From assembly GCF_004346165.1 (NCBI RefSeq), contig NZ_SLZZ01000007.1, positions 86,324 through 150,323 of the forward strand: DNA of 64,000 nt. Direction: 5' to 3'. The position numbers and the translations under genes are program-made. Source of the stretch: Muricomes intestini. Lineage in GTDB: Bacteria; Bacillota; Clostridia; Lachnospirales; Lachnospiraceae. The first letter of the stretch is position 1, and every line of letters begins with the position of its first letter. Positions 8,747-18,767 of this stretch are shown here, one piece after another. The notes beneath the pieces were generated by a model. That model searched no databases. It was not told where the DNA came from and saw only the letters and a list, made by a program, of their open reading frames with translations.

Positions 8747-10111
8747 TTAGTTCTTGAAACTATGAATCGGTGCCGGTATTCTCCCTTCCCGGCCAATAAA
8801 TGCTTCACAGCTGAATTCATTCACCGGCATAATGGGCGCATACCCAAGAAGACCCCCAAATTCAGCACTGTCCCCCAAATCTTTTCCGATAACCGGAATC
8901 AAACGGACCGCAGTGGTCTTCTGATTTACCATCCCGATTGCCATCTCATCTGCAATAATACCAGAAATCGTAGCGGCCGATGTCTTTCCCGGAATTGCTA
9001 TCATATCCAGTCCCACGGAGCACACACAAGTCATAGCTTCCAGCTTTTCCAGTGTCAGTGCTCCCAGATTCACTGCATCTATCATACCCTGATCCTCACT
9101 GACAGGAATAAATGCGCCGCTTAGGCCCCCTACATAGGAAGATGCCATAACACCGCCTTTTTTCACCTGATCGTTCAACATTGCAAGAGCCGCCGTTGTC
9201 CCAGGTGCCCCCACACGTTCCAGCCCGATTTCCTCCAAAATTTCAGCCACACTGTCCCCCACTGCAGGGGTCGGTGCCAGCGATAAATCAACAATTCCAA
9301 AGGGAATCCCCAGCCTTTTGGACGCTTCGCCCGCCACAAGCTGACCCACACGAGTCACTTTAAAAGCTGTCTTTTTAATCGTCTCGCAGAGCTGCTCAAA
9401 GTCCTTTCCCCGTACTTTTTCTAAAGCTTTTTTTACCACTCCCGGACCGCTGACGCCTACATTAATTACTGCATCTGCCTCCGTCACTCCGAGAAAGGCA
9501 CCTGCCATAAAGGGATTATCATCCGGCGCATTGCAAAAGATAACCAGCTTTGCACAGCCCAGTGAGTCCTCCTCCCTTGTTGCTTCTGCAGTAGCCTTTA
9601 CAATCTCCCCGCAGAGCCGTACGGCATCCATATTTATTCCTGTCCTTGTGGAACCCACATTGACAGAACTGCAGACCCGTTCAGTCTGGGAAAGTGCCTG
9701 TGGAATAGATTGAATCAGATTCATGTCACCTTGAGTCATCCCTTTGGAAACCAGTGCAGAATAACCGCCGATAAAATTGACGCCCACTTCTCTTGCCGCC
9801 TTATCCAGAGTTTTTGCAATGGTTATGTAATCTTCCGGGCTCTTGCAGGCAGCCCCGCCTATCATTGCAATGGGCGTGATGGAAATTCTTTTATTTACGA
9901 TGGGAATTCCAAATTCCTTTTCAATATCATTGCCGGTAGAAACCAGTTTTTCAGCCACTGTCGTAATTTTTTCGTATATTTTGCGGTTCAATTCCTGCAA
10001 ATCAGACTCAATACAGTCAAACAGGCTTATTCCCAGAGTGATTGTGCGGACATCCAGATTCTCATGCTCAATCATCTGGTTGGTTTCTGATACTTCATAC
10101 ATATTAATCAT
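8747..10111 (-). CDS. UPF0210 (DUF711, PFL family) protein
   Basis: Conserved protein of 454 residues of the UPF0210/DUF711 family, distantly related in fold to glycyl-radical enzymes but without a known reaction. Visible family segments: [14 protein letters not shown] at the N-terminus, [19 protein letters not shown] block, [27 protein letters not shown], and [14 protein letters not shown] near the C-terminus. No membrane segment. It lies just after the ACT-domain gene (UPF0237); this pair is conserved across Firmicutes, which suggests the ACT protein senses a ligand for it (inference). GAGG lies 9 nt before the ATG. Confidence 0.85.
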   Translation of the reverse strand: MINMYEVSETNQMIEHENLDVRTITLGISLFDCIESDLQELNRKIYEKITTVAEKLVSTGNDIEKEFGIPIVNKRISITPIAMIGGAACKSPEDYITIAKTLDKAAREVGVNFIGGYSALVSKGMTQGDMNLIQSIPQALSQTERVCSSVNVGSTRTGINMDAVRLCGEIVKATAEATREEDSLGCAKLVIFCNAPDDNPFMAGAFLGVTEADAVINVGVSGPGVVKKALEKVRGKDFEQLCETIKKTAFKVTRVGQLVAGEASKRLGIPFGIVDLSLAPTPAVGDSVAEILEEIGLERVGAPGTTAALAMLNDQVKKGGVMASSYVGGLSGAFIPVSEDQGMIDAVNLGALTLEKLEAMTCVCSVGLDMIAIPGKTSAATISGIIADEMAIGMVNQKTTAVRLIPVIGKDLGDSAEFGGLLGYAPIMPVNEFSCEAFIGREGRIPAPIHSFKN

Positions 10112-10161
10112 TGTACTTGTCCTCTCTTCATTTGATGCAACTTCTTCTGAAGTCTTTATGT

Positions 10162-10434
10162 TTAGAGTCTGTGCATTTTTTCAAAAATATCTTCTCTCTG
10201 GCAGCGGATGTTTACGCCAATTTCAATGCCCAGCTTTTCCATCTCATCGCATACCACCTTAAAATCTTTATCCAACTCTGTCACATCTACAATCATCATC
10301 ATGTTGAAATACCCTTGAATAATTGTCTGGGAAATATCCAAGATATTAATTTTATTATCGGCTAAATATGTACATACCTTGGCAATAATTCCCACAGTAT
10401 CTTTTCCCAGCACCGTCACTATACACTTTTTCAT
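10162..10434 (-). CDS. ACT domain protein (UPF0237)
   Basis: Stand-alone ACT protein of 90 residues. ACT domains bind amino acids or similar small ligands. The sequence shows the typical beta-alpha-beta start [37 protein letters not shown] and a second half with [20 protein letters not shown]. It lies between an MBL-fold hydrolase and its usual partner, the DUF711 protein, all read leftward. A GGGAAAGG ribosome-binding site precedes the ATG. Function unproven; the pairing is the main clue. Confidence 0.88.
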   Translation of the reverse strand: MKKCIVTVLGKDTVGIIAKVCTYLADNKINILDISQTIIQGYFNMMMIVDVTELDKDFKVVCDEMEKLGIEIGVNIRCQREDIFEKMHRL

Positions 10435-10453
10435 GTCCTTTCCCTCCTGTTGT

Positions 10454-11251
10454 CTACACCGTAATGATTTCCGAAATTATATCTCTTTTGGCTACGGTCA
10501 TGTTCAGGTCCTCTCCCTTATAGTCATTGTCACTTAAGGTAACCTCCAGCTTTACCGTCTCATAGGCAAGTGCCGCATAATTGTTTTCCTTGCTGAGATG
10601 TCCCAGAAGAATATGTTTCAAATTATTATGTAGTATATCACAAAGAAGCCTTCCCGACAATTCATTGGATAAATGTCCCTTATCCCCCATTACACGCTGT
10701 TTCAGATAATAGGGATAAGTTCCCACCTCCAGCATATGGATGTCATGGTTGGCTTCCAGAAGTACCGCATCCAGATTTTTTAGATTTGAAACCGTATATT
10801 CATCGTAAATCCCCAGGTCCGTGGCAACTGCAACAGACTTTTCTCCATAGTTCATTCTGTATCCGGAAGGTTCATTTGCATCATGGGAAATACGAAATGG
10901 ATCTACCGCAATATCCCCAATTGTAAATCTTTCATCTATATGTATGGGATTCAGAAGATCATCCGGCAATTTCCCCAAAGGAGCATAATTCTTGATTCCC
11001 TCTATTGTTCCTGGTGTTGCATAGATCGGTACTTCATATTTTCTGCTGAAAACACCCAGTCCCTGTATGTGGTCCGAATGCTCATGGGTGATTAAAATAC
11101 CGTCCAGTTCTTCTCCCTTTATTTCCAGTTCCTTAAGCCCCGCTTCAATCCGCTTTTTGCTGATTCCTGTATCCACAAGTAAATGGGTGTTGTCATTCCC
11201 TACATAGATACAGTTTCCGCTGCTGCCGCTTGCAATGCTGCATAACCTCAT
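10454..11251 (-). CDS. MBL-fold metallo-hydrolase (YycJ/WalJ type)
   Basis: Metallo-beta-lactamase-fold protein of 265 residues. The metal site motif THEHSDHIQGL, the first strand LCSIASGSSGNCIYVG and the later VLLEANHD and LGHLSKENN blocks identify the YycJ/WalJ group, thought to be nucleases linked to DNA metabolism and the cell wall in Bacillus. No signal peptide. Its start overlaps the coaE stop by 4 bp, so it is translationally coupled to coaE and polA. Here the gene is not beside a WalKR two-component system, unlike in Bacillus. Confidence 0.85.
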   Translation of the reverse strand: MRLCSIASGSSGNCIYVGNDNTHLLVDTGISKKRIEAGLKELEIKGEELDGILITHEHSDHIQGLGVFSRKYEVPIYATPGTIEGIKNYAPLGKLPDDLLNPIHIDERFTIGDIAVDPFRISHDANEPSGYRMNYGEKSVAVATDLGIYDEYTVSNLKNLDAVLLEANHDIHMLEVGTYPYYLKQRVMGDKGHLSNELSGRLLCDILHNNLKHILLGHLSKENNYAALAYETVKLEVTLSDNDYKGEDLNMTVAKRDIISEIITV

Positions 11252-11847
11252 AATTGTTCTCCTATTTGCTCTTTTGTCTCCTCAAACGTCCCGCTGTTGT
11301 CTATGACAACCCGGCATACTTCACGAAATACAGATTCCGGGGACTGAGAGAGTATCATACGGCTGATTGCCTCATCGGAGTACCCTCTCGATTTTTTCAG
11401 TCTCTCTCTTCTGACAGCTTCTTCCGTGTAAATATACCATAATTCATCACAGATGTTTTCATACCCGGCTTCCGGCAGAAGAGCCGCCTCAATAACATAC
11501 AGCGGCACTCCCATTTTTTTCTTCTCTATAATATCCTGTTTCACCCATTTTTTCACTTCCGGGTGAACGATTTTGTTAAGTATCTTTCTTTTTTTCTCAT
11601 CCTGAAAAATGATTTCCGCCAGTTTCTTCCTGTCCAGTTCTCCGTCTTCTTTGATAATTCCGTTTCCAAACTGTTTTATAATTTTCCGATAGCAATCCGT
11701 CCCCTGTCTTTGGAGCTCCTTTGCCACCTCATCCAGCTGGCTGACAGCTGCGCCGTATTCCTCTTTCATGTAACTTAAGACTTCACTTTTCCCAGAGCCT
11801 ATTCCACCGGTTATTCCCAGCACCTTCATCCGATTACTTTGCCTCAT
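11248..11847 (-). CDS. coaE: Dephospho-CoA kinase
   Basis: Last enzyme of coenzyme A synthesis; phosphorylates dephospho-CoA. P-loop GGIGSGKSEV near the N-terminus, the DEVAKELQ segment, and PLYVIEAALLPEAG are typical. The 199-residue frame starts inside the end of polA with AGGAAG about 9 nt upstream; an alternative ATG at 11829 (MKVLGITGGIGSGKS) would give the more usual N-terminus and 193 residues but has a weaker ribosome-binding site. It follows polA, an arrangement known from other Firmicutes (polA-mutM-coaE), here without mutM. Confidence 0.93.
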   Translation of the reverse strand: MRQSNRMKVLGITGGIGSGKSEVLSYMKEEYGAAVSQLDEVAKELQRQGTDCYRKIIKQFGNGIIKEDGELDRKKLAEIIFQDEKKRKILNKIVHPEVKKWVKQDIIEKKKMGVPLYVIEAALLPEAGYENICDELWYIYTEEAVRRERLKKSRGYSDEAISRMILSQSPESVFREVCRVVIDNSGTFEETKEQIGEQL

Positions 11848-14449
11848 ACCAATTTCTTCCTGTATGCATATCTACAATCAGAGGCACATCCAAATCTGCT
11901 GCATGCTCCATCTGACGCTTCAGAATTTCTTTTACCTCTTCTGCTTCTTCTTCATAAGCCTCTATCAGCAGCTCATCATGGACCTGCAAAATCATTTTTG
12001 ACTTGAGCTCTTTTTCCTTAAACTCTCTGTTTACGCCTATCATGGCAATCTTTATAATGTCAGCGGCAGTCCCCTGAATCGGTGCATTCATGGCCACGCG
12101 CTCTCCAAAACTGCGCTGCATGAAATTGCTGGATTTTAATTCAGGAACAGGTCTTCTGCGCCCGAACAAAGTCACAACATAGCCTTCCTCCTTTGCATGT
12201 GCCACCGTGTCATCCAGGAAACGTTTGATTCCGGGATAGGTCTCAAAATAATTCTCTATATACTGTGACGCTTCTTTTCGCGTAATACTCAAGTCCTGGC
12301 TCAGGCCAAAGGAACTGATGCCATACACAATCCCAAAATTTACAGCCTTTGCATTGCGCCGCTGCAGGCTGGTAACCTCATTGAAGGGTGTGTGGAACAC
12401 CTGAGATGCTGTCATCCGATGGATATCCTTGGCTTCCTTATAGGCCTGAATCAGCTTTTCGTCCCCCGAGCAGTGAGCCAGTACCCGCAGCTCAATCTGA
12501 GAGTAATCCGCATCAATAAAAATGCACCCTTCTTTTGGCACAAATACCTTTCGAATCAGCCGGCCCAGCTCCATCCTCACAGGAATGTTCTGCAGGTTGG
12601 GCTCTGTACTGCTGATTCGCCCCGTAGCGGCAATGGTCTGATTAAATTTCCCATGAATTCTTCTGTCAGTGCCGATATAAACCGACAGACCGTCCGCGTA
12701 AGTGGATTTTAACTTGGACAGTTGTCTGTATTCCAATATCTTTTCTACGATCGGATAATCCGGTGCAAGCTTTTCCAATACATCTGCGGCAGTGGAATAA
12801 CCAGTCTTTGTCTTCTTCCCATTGGGAAGCTTCATATGTTCAAAAAGCACAACAGCAAGCTGCTTTGGAGAATTAATGTTGAAGGATTCCCCCGCCATTT
12901 CAAATATCTCTTTTTCCAGCTCCACAATCTTGCCGCCCAGCTGCTCCCCATAGAAGCGCAGTGCCTCCGCCTCTACCTGGATTCCTGCCTGCTCCATATC
13001 AAACAGTGTGAAGACAAGAGGCATCTCAATATCTGTGAACAGATGGTACATTCCCTCTGCCTGCATCTTTTCCCGCATTGGCTCTGCACAGGCAAATGCA
13101 GTGTAAGCTTCATAGCAGGCTTTTGTCATGCTGTCTGTTTTTCCATCTACTGTAATATCCAGCTGTTCCCTCGCCACATCGTCACAGTCATAATGATTTG
13201 TCAGTGGGTTCAGAAGATAAGCCGCCACTGCAACATCAAAACAATTTTCCTGTCTTATAATTTTAACGTCCGAAAGATATTTTTTTAAATCAAACATGGA
13301 AAATGTTTTTACTGTGCCGGCAACATCTGAAAGTTTTCCCAACAGATAATCCATATCCATATCCGCATCGCTTAATATAGAATAAACTTTATCCTTTCCG
13401 TAAGCAACCGTCACTCTGCCGTACCCGGAAGGATGTGCAAATAAGGGTGGTACATTTTCTGTATCTTCCGTGATGGCAGCGCCTGTGCATTCTGCCCTGG
13501 CTGCTTCGGCGAATATCCTTTCTGCCTCTTTTTTATCTGTAATTTCTTTAAAATAAGATTCCAGGGTATTGCCGGATGCCTCTACATCAAACCTGTCCAT
13601 CATATTTTTAAACTGAAGGCGCTGAAAATAGACATAGGCCTCCTGTGTGTAGGGATTCCCATATGCTGCCGCATTCAAATCAAAGGCGATATCCGCGTGA
13701 ATATCAATGGTTGCCAGCGTCTTGCTCATACAAGCCTGATCCCAGTATTCCTGCAGATTTTTGCTGGCCCTTGGCGGCTTCAGTTCACTCACATGGGCAT
13801 AAGCATTTTCAATAGATTTGTATTCTTCAATAATCTTTGTAGCAGTCTTCTCCCCTATCCCGGGCACTCCCGGAATATTATCAGAAGCATCTCCCATAAG
13901 GGCTTTCACATCTATAAATTCTTTCGGAGTAACTTTGTATTTTTCCTTTACATCAGCGGCATAATAGTCCTCCACCTCTGTCCTGCCCTGCTTTGTCTTG
14001 GGGATACGGATTTTTATATGCTCCGTGGCAAGCTGCAGGGTATCTCTGTCCCCGGAAATAATAGAAACATCCAATCCTTTTTCTTCACAGATGTGAGAAA
14101 TAGTCCCCAAAAGATCGTCTGCCTCCAGACCCGCCTGCTCAACAATCTCAATCTTCATGGCTTTCAGGACTTCTTTAATCACTGGAACCTGTTCACGCAG
14201 TTCTTCCGCCATAGGCTTCCTTGTTCCCTTATAATCTGCATACATCTCATGTCTGAATGTAGGGGCATGTACGTCGAAAGTGACGGTCAGATACTCCGGC
14301 TTTTCCTCATCCAGAACCTTAAACATGATATTTAAAAACCCATAAATAGCGTTCGTATGGAGCCCCTCTGAATTCGTCAGATCCGGCACCCCATAGAACG
14401 CCCTGGTTAAAATACTGTGGCCATCTATCAATACTATTTTTTCACTCAT
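11834..14449 (-). CDS. polA: DNA polymerase I
   Basis: Repair and Okazaki-fragment polymerase, 871 residues. The N-terminal 5'-3' exonuclease (about 1-290) has VLIDGHSILTRAFYG, SGDRDTLQLAT and GDASDNIPGVPGIGEKTA. The central domain corresponds to the 3'-5' exonuclease but lacks the DxE metal ligands, as in many Gram-positive enzymes, so proofreading is probably absent. The C-terminal polymerase holds motif A DYSQIELRVLAH, the O-helix RRNAKAVNFGIVYGIS, and motif C QVHDELLIE. First gene of the polA-coaE-MBL-ACT-DUF711-DegV run. An extended -10 (TGTATACT) lies about 80 nt upstream. Confidence 0.96.
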   Translation of the reverse strand: MSEKIVLIDGHSILTRAFYGVPDLTNSEGLHTNAIYGFLNIMFKVLDEEKPEYLTVTFDVHAPTFRHEMYADYKGTRKPMAEELREQVPVIKEVLKAMKIEIVEQAGLEADDLLGTISHICEEKGLDVSIISGDRDTLQLATEHIKIRIPKTKQGRTEVEDYYAADVKEKYKVTPKEFIDVKALMGDASDNIPGVPGIGEKTATKIIEEYKSIENAYAHVSELKPPRASKNLQEYWDQACMSKTLATIDIHADIAFDLNAAAYGNPYTQEAYVYFQRLQFKNMMDRFDVEASGNTLESYFKEITDKKEAERIFAEAARAECTGAAITEDTENVPPLFAHPSGYGRVTVAYGKDKVYSILSDADMDMDYLLGKLSDVAGTVKTFSMFDLKKYLSDVKIIRQENCFDVAVAAYLLNPLTNHYDCDDVAREQLDITVDGKTDSMTKACYEAYTAFACAEPMREKMQAEGMYHLFTDIEMPLVFTLFDMEQAGIQVEAEALRFYGEQLGGKIVELEKEIFEMAGESFNINSPKQLAVVLFEHMKLPNGKKTKTGYSTAADVLEKLAPDYPIVEKILEYRQLSKLKSTYADGLSVYIGTDRRIHGKFNQTIAATGRISSTEPNLQNIPVRMELGRLIRKVFVPKEGCIFIDADYSQIELRVLAHCSGDEKLIQAYKEAKDIHRMTASQVFHTPFNEVTSLQRRNAKAVNFGIVYGISSFGLSQDLSITRKEASQYIENYFETYPGIKRFLDDTVAHAKEEGYVVTLFGRRRPVPELKSSNFMQRSFGERVAMNAPIQGTAADIIKIAMIGVNREFKEKELKSKMILQVHDELLIEAYEEEAEEVKEILKRQMEHAADLDVPLIVDMHTGRNWYEAK

Positions 14450-14616
14450 TTTCCATTCTCCACATCCTTGCTGCTATACCTAGTGCACTGTCTAAGTCAA
14501 TGAGACGGCACACTAGAGCTTTTATAAAGTATACACTAAAATCTTTCTTTTTAAAAGGCTCTTTTTATGATATCATAAAAATAACTACTGATTTTTACAA
14601 AAAGGAGTAAATACTT

Positions 14617-15243
14617 ATGGATGGAATTATTTTTGATGTAGACGGAACTTTATGGGATTCCACAGAAACAGTTCTGGAGTCCTGGACCCAGGCAATCACG
14701 GAGAATTCTAATTTGGATATTGATGTGAGCAGTCCCAGGCTCCGAGGCTTATTTGGAAAGACCATGGATGAAATATACAGTGCACTTTTCCCCTCTTTAC
14801 CAAAAGAAGAACAGCAGCGGTTGGGGGATCTTTGCTTTGCATATGAAAACCGGCTGTTGGAAACAAAGCCCGGGATTCTATACGAAGGGGTTCAGGAGGT
14901 ATTTCACACCCTTTCTGGGAAAACTCCTCTTTTTATTGTCAGCAACTGCCAGCGCGGGTATATTGAAATATTTTTAAAGGTCAATAAGCTTGAGGGCACT
15001 GTCAAGGATCATCTATGTTTTGGAGATACACTGGTGTCCAAGGGACAGACCATTCTGCGGCTGATGGAAAAGAACGGACTGCAGGATGTTGTTTATGTGG
15101 GAGACACACAAGGTGATTATCTGGCTTGTCAGGAAGCGGGAATACCGTTCATCTTTGCTGAATACGGATTTGGAGATGTGCCTGAGGCAGAATACAGAAT
15201 AAAAAAACTGACAGATCTGCTGGAGTTTTCAAAAGGGGTCTGA
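14617..15243 (+). CDS. HAD-superfamily hydrolase (phosphatase-like)
   Basis: Haloacid-dehalogenase fold protein of 208 residues with subfamily I cap. Motif I is DVDGTLWDS (nucleophile Asp 7), motif II IVSNCQ, motif III a Lys near KGQ, and motif IV GDTQGDYLACQEAG. It resembles phosphoglycolate phosphatase or beta-phosphoglucomutase relatives; the substrate cannot be read from sequence. AAAGGAG lies 9 nt before the ATG. It is a single gene transcribed rightward. The last codons (FSKGV, stop TGA) are inside a family A repeat, so the repeat provides the stop codon. Confidence 0.85.
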   Translation: MDGIIFDVDGTLWDSTETVLESWTQAITENSNLDIDVSSPRLRGLFGKTMDEIYSALFPSLPKEEQQRLGDLCFAYENRLLETKPGILYEGVQEVFHTLSGKTPLFIVSNCQRGYIEIFLKVNKLEGTVKDHLCFGDTLVSKGQTILRLMEKNGLQDVVYVGDTQGDYLACQEAGIPFIFAEYGFGDVPEAEYRIKKLTDLLEFSKGV

Positions 15244-15277
15244 CCCTTTTGAGCTCCGTTTTCAGAATATTCTGAAA
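15230..15277 (+). repeat. Family A double-hairpin repeat, copy A2
   Basis: AAAAGGGGTCTGACCCTTTTG, a short spacer GAGCTCC, then GTTTTCAGAATATTCTGAAA. Overlaps the 3' end of the upstream HAD gene, whose TGA stop is the TGA in the first palindrome. Lies 66 bp from the convergent trpA stop. Confidence 0.85.
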
Positions 15278-15285
15278 CTATCCAG

Positions 15286-15334
15286 GAGGGCAGCGCATGT
15301 CCTTGAGGTGAAATCGAGCCTGCCCTCTGTCTAC
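15286..15334 (-). terminator. Hairpin at the 3' end of the trp operon (weak)
   Basis: Minus strand, just past the trpA stop: AGAGGGCAG pairs with CTGCCCTCCT across a loop of about 30 nt. It lacks a proper T-tract, so it may be an mRNA 3' stabiliser rather than a full terminator; the neighbouring family A repeat may contribute. Confidence 0.35.
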
Positions 15335-15342
15335 TCTTTAAC

Positions 15343-16125
15343 TTATCTTCCTGCTTTTTTCACCGCTTCCTTCATACTCTTCACATATCCTGCTATAGGC
15401 TCTTCTGCCTTGTTTCCATATTTTTCTATCAGCTTAACAATTGCGCTGCCCACAATGGCCCCATCGGAGACCTCCGCCATCTGCCCCGCCTGCTCAGGCG
15501 TGCTGATTCCGAATCCCACTGCTGCCGGTATGTCGGTCACCTCGCGGATGGAGGAAATAATAGAGGGGATATCCGTTTCAATATTGCTTCTCACACCTGT
15601 CACTCCCATGGATGAAACTACATAGAGAAATCCTTTTGCCTCTTTTGCAATCATCTGAATTCTCTGTTTTGAGGTAGGCGCAATCATTGAAATAATATCC
15701 GTTCCATGTCTCTCGGCGATATCTGCTATTTCCCCTTTTTCCTCATAGGGCATATCGGGGATGATGATACCATCTACCCCCAGTTCCTCACATTTTTGAA
15801 AAAAGTTTTCATACCCATAATGGAATACCGGGTTTAAATAGGTCAGAAATACCAATGGTATCTGACTTTTTTCTCTTACCCTCCTGACAATTTCAAATAC
15901 ATCATCCGTGGTCATTCCTTCCTTTAACGCCCGTATATTTGCGTCCTGGATTACCACACCTTCCGCCGTAGGGTCGGAAAATGGGATTCCTATTTCAACC
16001 AGATCTGCACCCGCCTCTTCCATCGTCAAAATGTAGTCCACTGTTTTCTTTAGAAACGGATCACCTGCTGTCAGAAATGCAATAAAAGCTTTCCCGTTCG
16101 AAAATGCATTTTTTATTTTACTCAT
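15343..16125 (-). CDS. trpA: Tryptophan synthase alpha chain
   Basis: Cleaves indole-3-glycerol phosphate to indole and glyceraldehyde 3-phosphate within the TrpA2B2 complex. TIM-barrel of 260 residues. Catalytic Glu is in [16 protein letters not shown] (about 47-62) and catalytic Asp in [14 protein letters not shown]. The phosphate loops GVTGVRS and VGFGIST are present. I use the ATG at 16125 ([11 protein letters not shown]), preceded by AGGGGGTGG 6 nt upstream; it overlaps the trpB stop by 8 nt, as usual for this coupled pair. Last gene of the trp operon. Confidence 0.95.
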   Translation of the reverse strand: MSKIKNAFSNGKAFIAFLTAGDPFLKKTVDYILTMEEAGADLVEIGIPFSDPTAEGVVIQDANIRALKEGMTTDDVFEIVRRVREKSQIPLVFLTYLNPVFHYGYENFFQKCEELGVDGIIIPDMPYEEKGEIADIAERHGTDIISMIAPTSKQRIQMIAKEAKGFLYVVSSMGVTGVRSNIETDIPSIISSIREVTDIPAAVGFGISTPEQAGQMAEVSDGAIVGSAIVKLIEKYGNKAEEPIAGYVKSMKEAVKKAGR

Positions 16126-17302
16126 GAATGTCCACCCCCTTGTATCTTGCAATCGCCGCTACATCTTTATCTCCCCGCCCTGACAGACAGATAATCATTA
16201 CTTCATCGTTTTTCATGGCAGGAGCAAGCTTTTTCGCATATGCCACAGCATGGGCGCTCTCTATGGCACAGATGATGCCTTCCGTCTTTGCCAGGTATTC
16301 AAATGCCTCCACCGCCTCATCGTCAGTCACCGGCACGTATTGGGCCCTGCCGGAATCTCTTAAAAATGCATGTTCCGGCCCGATTCCCGGATAATCAAGG
16401 CCAGCAGAAATGGAATATACCGGTGCAATCTGACCATATCCATCCTGACAGAAGTAAGATTTCATTCCATGGAATACGCCTATAGTCCCTTTTGACATAG
16501 TTGCCGCATGTTTATCTGTATCCACTCCTCTTCCGGCTGCCTCACAGCCAATCAGTCTTACTCCCACATCAGGAATAAAATGGTAAAACATTCCCATGGC
16601 GTTGCTCCCTCCGCCCACACAGGCAAGCACTGCTGAGGGCAGTTTCCCCTCCGCCTTTAAAATCTGTTCCCTAACTTCACGGCTGATGACACTCTGAAAG
16701 TCCCTTACCATCATCGGAAACGGATGCGGACCCATAACAGAGCCCAGAACATAATGAGTATCAGAGACTCTGCCGGTCCACTCCCGCATGGTTTCATTGA
16801 CCGCGTCCTTCAGTGTCTGGGTTCCACTGGTCACAGGATGGACTTTCGTGCCCAGGAGCTCCATCCTGTATACATTCAGAGCCTGGCGGTCTGTATCCTC
16901 TTTTCCCATGAACACTTCACACTCCAGCCCCAAAAGTGCCGCCGCTGTGGCCGTTGCCACGCCGTGCTGTCCCGCACCGGTCTCTGCAATCACTCTGGTT
17001 TTCCCCATTCTTTTGGCAAGAAGCACTTGCCCCAGAACATTATTGATCTTGTGAGAGCCAGTATGGTTCAAATCCTCTCTTTTTAAATAAATCTTTGCTC
17101 CGCCCAGATCTTTCGTCATCTTCTCTGCATAATACAGGCGGGAAGGGCGCCCCGCATAGTCGTTCAACAGACTGTTTAGCTCCGACTGAAATTTGGCATC
17201 TTTTTTATAATATTCATACTGTTCCTCCAGATGAATCAATTCGTTCATGAGTGTTTCGGAAATGTACTGCCCTCCAAACTCACCATATCTTCCTTTCAAC
17301 AT
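16118..17302 (-). CDS. trpB: Tryptophan synthase beta chain
   Basis: PLP enzyme that condenses indole with serine to tryptophan. The 394 residues are of the classical TrpB1 type. PLP lysine lies in [20 protein letters not shown]; the [17 protein letters not shown] and [12 protein letters not shown] phosphate-binding loop are present, as is the substrate-channel region around [16 protein letters not shown]. It overlaps trpF upstream by 23 bp and trpA downstream by 8 bp, so all three are translationally coupled. Confidence 0.96.
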   Translation of the reverse strand: MLKGRYGEFGGQYISETLMNELIHLEEQYEYYKKDAKFQSELNSLLNDYAGRPSRLYYAEKMTKDLGGAKIYLKREDLNHTGSHKINNVLGQVLLAKRMGKTRVIAETGAGQHGVATATAAALLGLECEVFMGKEDTDRQALNVYRMELLGTKVHPVTSGTQTLKDAVNETMREWTGRVSDTHYVLGSVMGPHPFPMMVRDFQSVISREVREQILKAEGKLPSAVLACVGGGSNAMGMFYHFIPDVGVRLIGCEAAGRGVDTDKHAATMSKGTIGVFHGMKSYFCQDGYGQIAPVYSISAGLDYPGIGPEHAFLRDSGRAQYVPVTDDEAVEAFEYLAKTEGIICAIESAHAVAYAKKLAPAMKNDEVMIICLSGRGDKDVAAIARYKGVDIHE

Positions 17303-17903
17303 TTCTAATCCTCCTAACTGCCTCTTTTATTTTTTCTCTGTCTTTTTTTCCTTCTGTCTCTACACCGCTGCTCATGTCCACTCCATAAGGCAATACCTGA
17401 AAGGCAGCTTCAGTAACATTTCCCGGATTCAAGCCTCCGGCTAGAAAGAAAGGTTTTGTAAGCCTGCCGATAAGCCTGTAATCAAACTGTTCCCCGGTTC
17501 CCCCTGTGCCGCTGTCCAAAAGCAGGTAATCTACATTGCTTTCTTCCCAGCGCTGCAGCTCCTCAGAAGAAGCATCACATGTCATGGATATAGCTTTTAT
17601 GACCGGAGCATTACAGTACCGCTTTAATGTTTCCACATATTGCACATCCTCGCTGCCATGAAGCTGTACCATATCTATAATTCCTTTCCCCGCCAATTGC
17701 AGGATAACATCCAACTCTTCATTTACAAATACCCCTGCAGCTGAGATTCCTTTGCACAGCTCCCTCCTCAAAAAATCCGCCTCTTTGGGGGCAACATATC
17801 TGTGGCTTCCCTCTGCAAATACAAAGCCAATCAAATCCGGCAGGGCCTCATTTACCGCCTCAATATCTTCAGTACGGCTCAGCCCGCAAATCTTAATTTT
17901 CAT
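17280..17903 (-). CDS. trpF: Phosphoribosylanthranilate isomerase
   Basis: Third step of tryptophan synthesis, the Amadori rearrangement of phosphoribosylanthranilate to CdRP. TIM barrel of 207 residues. The N-terminal [16 protein letters not shown] holds the catalytic Cys, DMVQLHGSE and the [15 protein letters not shown] segment with the catalytic Asp follow, and [10 protein letters not shown] binds phosphate. Start placed at the ATG 17903 with GAGG 7 nt upstream. A family A repeat separates it from trpC; downstream it overlaps trpB by 23 bp. Confidence 0.94.
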   Translation of the reverse strand: MKIKICGLSRTEDIEAVNEALPDLIGFVFAEGSHRYVAPKEADFLRRELCKGISAAGVFVNEELDVILQLAGKGIIDMVQLHGSEDVQYVETLKRYCNAPVIKAISMTCDASSEELQRWEESNVDYLLLDSGTGGTGEQFDYRLIGRLTKPFFLAGGLNPGNVTEAAFQVLPYGVDMSSGVETEGKKDREKIKEAVRRIRNVERKIW

Positions 17904-17922
17904 AATCAAACCTCGCTTTGAA

Positions 17923-17970
17923 TTATCAGAATAATCTGAAAATGGTCCTCAAAAGGGTCTGACCCCTTTT
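17923..17970 (-). repeat. Family A double-hairpin repeat, copy A3
   Basis: On the minus strand AAAAGGGGTCAGACCCTTTTG, then GGACC and TTTTCAGATTATTCTGATAA. It overlaps the trpC 3' end and lies between trpC and trpF inside the trp operon. Confidence 0.85.
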
Positions 17971-18755
17971 AGTTCTTCCAGCTTTTCTTGCCTATTGGGG
18001 CTTCTCATAAGTGTCTCTCCTATGAGCACGGCATCTATTCTGTTCTTTTCCAGCCGACGAATGTCATCCGCTGTTTTTATTCCGCTCTCTGAAATATATA
18101 GGATGTGTTCCGGCACCAGATTTCGGAGCCCTTCGCTAGTGTAGAGGTCTACCTGAAAGGTTTGTAAATCTCTGTTATTGACTCCGATGATTTTTGCTCC
18201 ACAGCTGACGGCTCTTTTTACTTCCTCGGAAGTATGTGTTTCCACCAGTGCCGACAGACCAAGCTCTCCTGCAATCTTTATATATTCTTTCAATTCTTCA
18301 TCCATTAATATAGCGCAAATCAGAAGAACCGCCGAGGCACCCATTACTTTTGCTTCGTACAGCATGTAGGCATCTATTGTAAAATCCTTTCTCAAAATGG
18401 GAATCTTGACTCTTCGGGAAATTTCTTCCAGAAATGTATCACTCCCTTTGAAATAAAATGGTTCTGTCAGAACCGACAGCGCACTCGCCCCTGCCTGTTC
18501 ATATTCTTCTGCTATCCCTATATAGGGAAAATTCTCCGCTATTATCCCTTTGGATGGAGATGCCTTTTTTACTTCGCAGATAAAAGACATTCCTTGTTCT
18601 TTCAGAGCCTCTTCAAATGGGAATACAAAGTTCCCTTTTTGTTTTTCTCTAAGAGCCAGTTCGTATGCCTTTTCTCTTAGCTCTTCCTCCGGCACCTGTT
18701 TCCTTTTTTCTGCTATTCTTATTCTTGTCTTTGCTGCAATCTCATCTAATATCAT
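17949..18755 (-). CDS. trpC: Indole-3-glycerol phosphate synthase
   Basis: Closes the indole ring from CdRP. Stand-alone TIM barrel of 268 residues. Typical blocks: FICEVKKASPSKGIIAE (catalytic Glu and Lys), ILRKDFTIDAYMLYEAKVMGA, ALVETHTSEEVKRA, IIGVNNRDLQTF and ISESGIKT. The protein ends LKGVRPF, and these last residues plus the TGA stop are encoded by a family A repeat, so the natural C-terminus has been replaced or extended by the element. It starts 12 bp after trpD. Confidence 0.94.
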   Translation of the reverse strand: MILDEIAAKTRIRIAEKRKQVPEEELREKAYELALREKQKGNFVFPFEEALKEQGMSFICEVKKASPSKGIIAENFPYIGIAEEYEQAGASALSVLTEPFYFKGSDTFLEEISRRVKIPILRKDFTIDAYMLYEAKVMGASAVLLICAILMDEELKEYIKIAGELGLSALVETHTSEEVKRAVSCGAKIIGVNNRDLQTFQVDLYTSEGLRNLVPEHILYISESGIKTADDIRRLEKNRIDAVLIGETLMRSPNRQEKLEELKGVRPF

Positions 18756-18767
18756 ATCTTTTTTATC

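Noticed and set aside
12392..14335. Several long frames antisense to polA and to other core genes (for example opposite trp, rny, ppk1)
   Set aside because: They are reverse-strand shadows of well-supported genes, with low-complexity or Cys/His-rich translations and no ribosome-binding sites.
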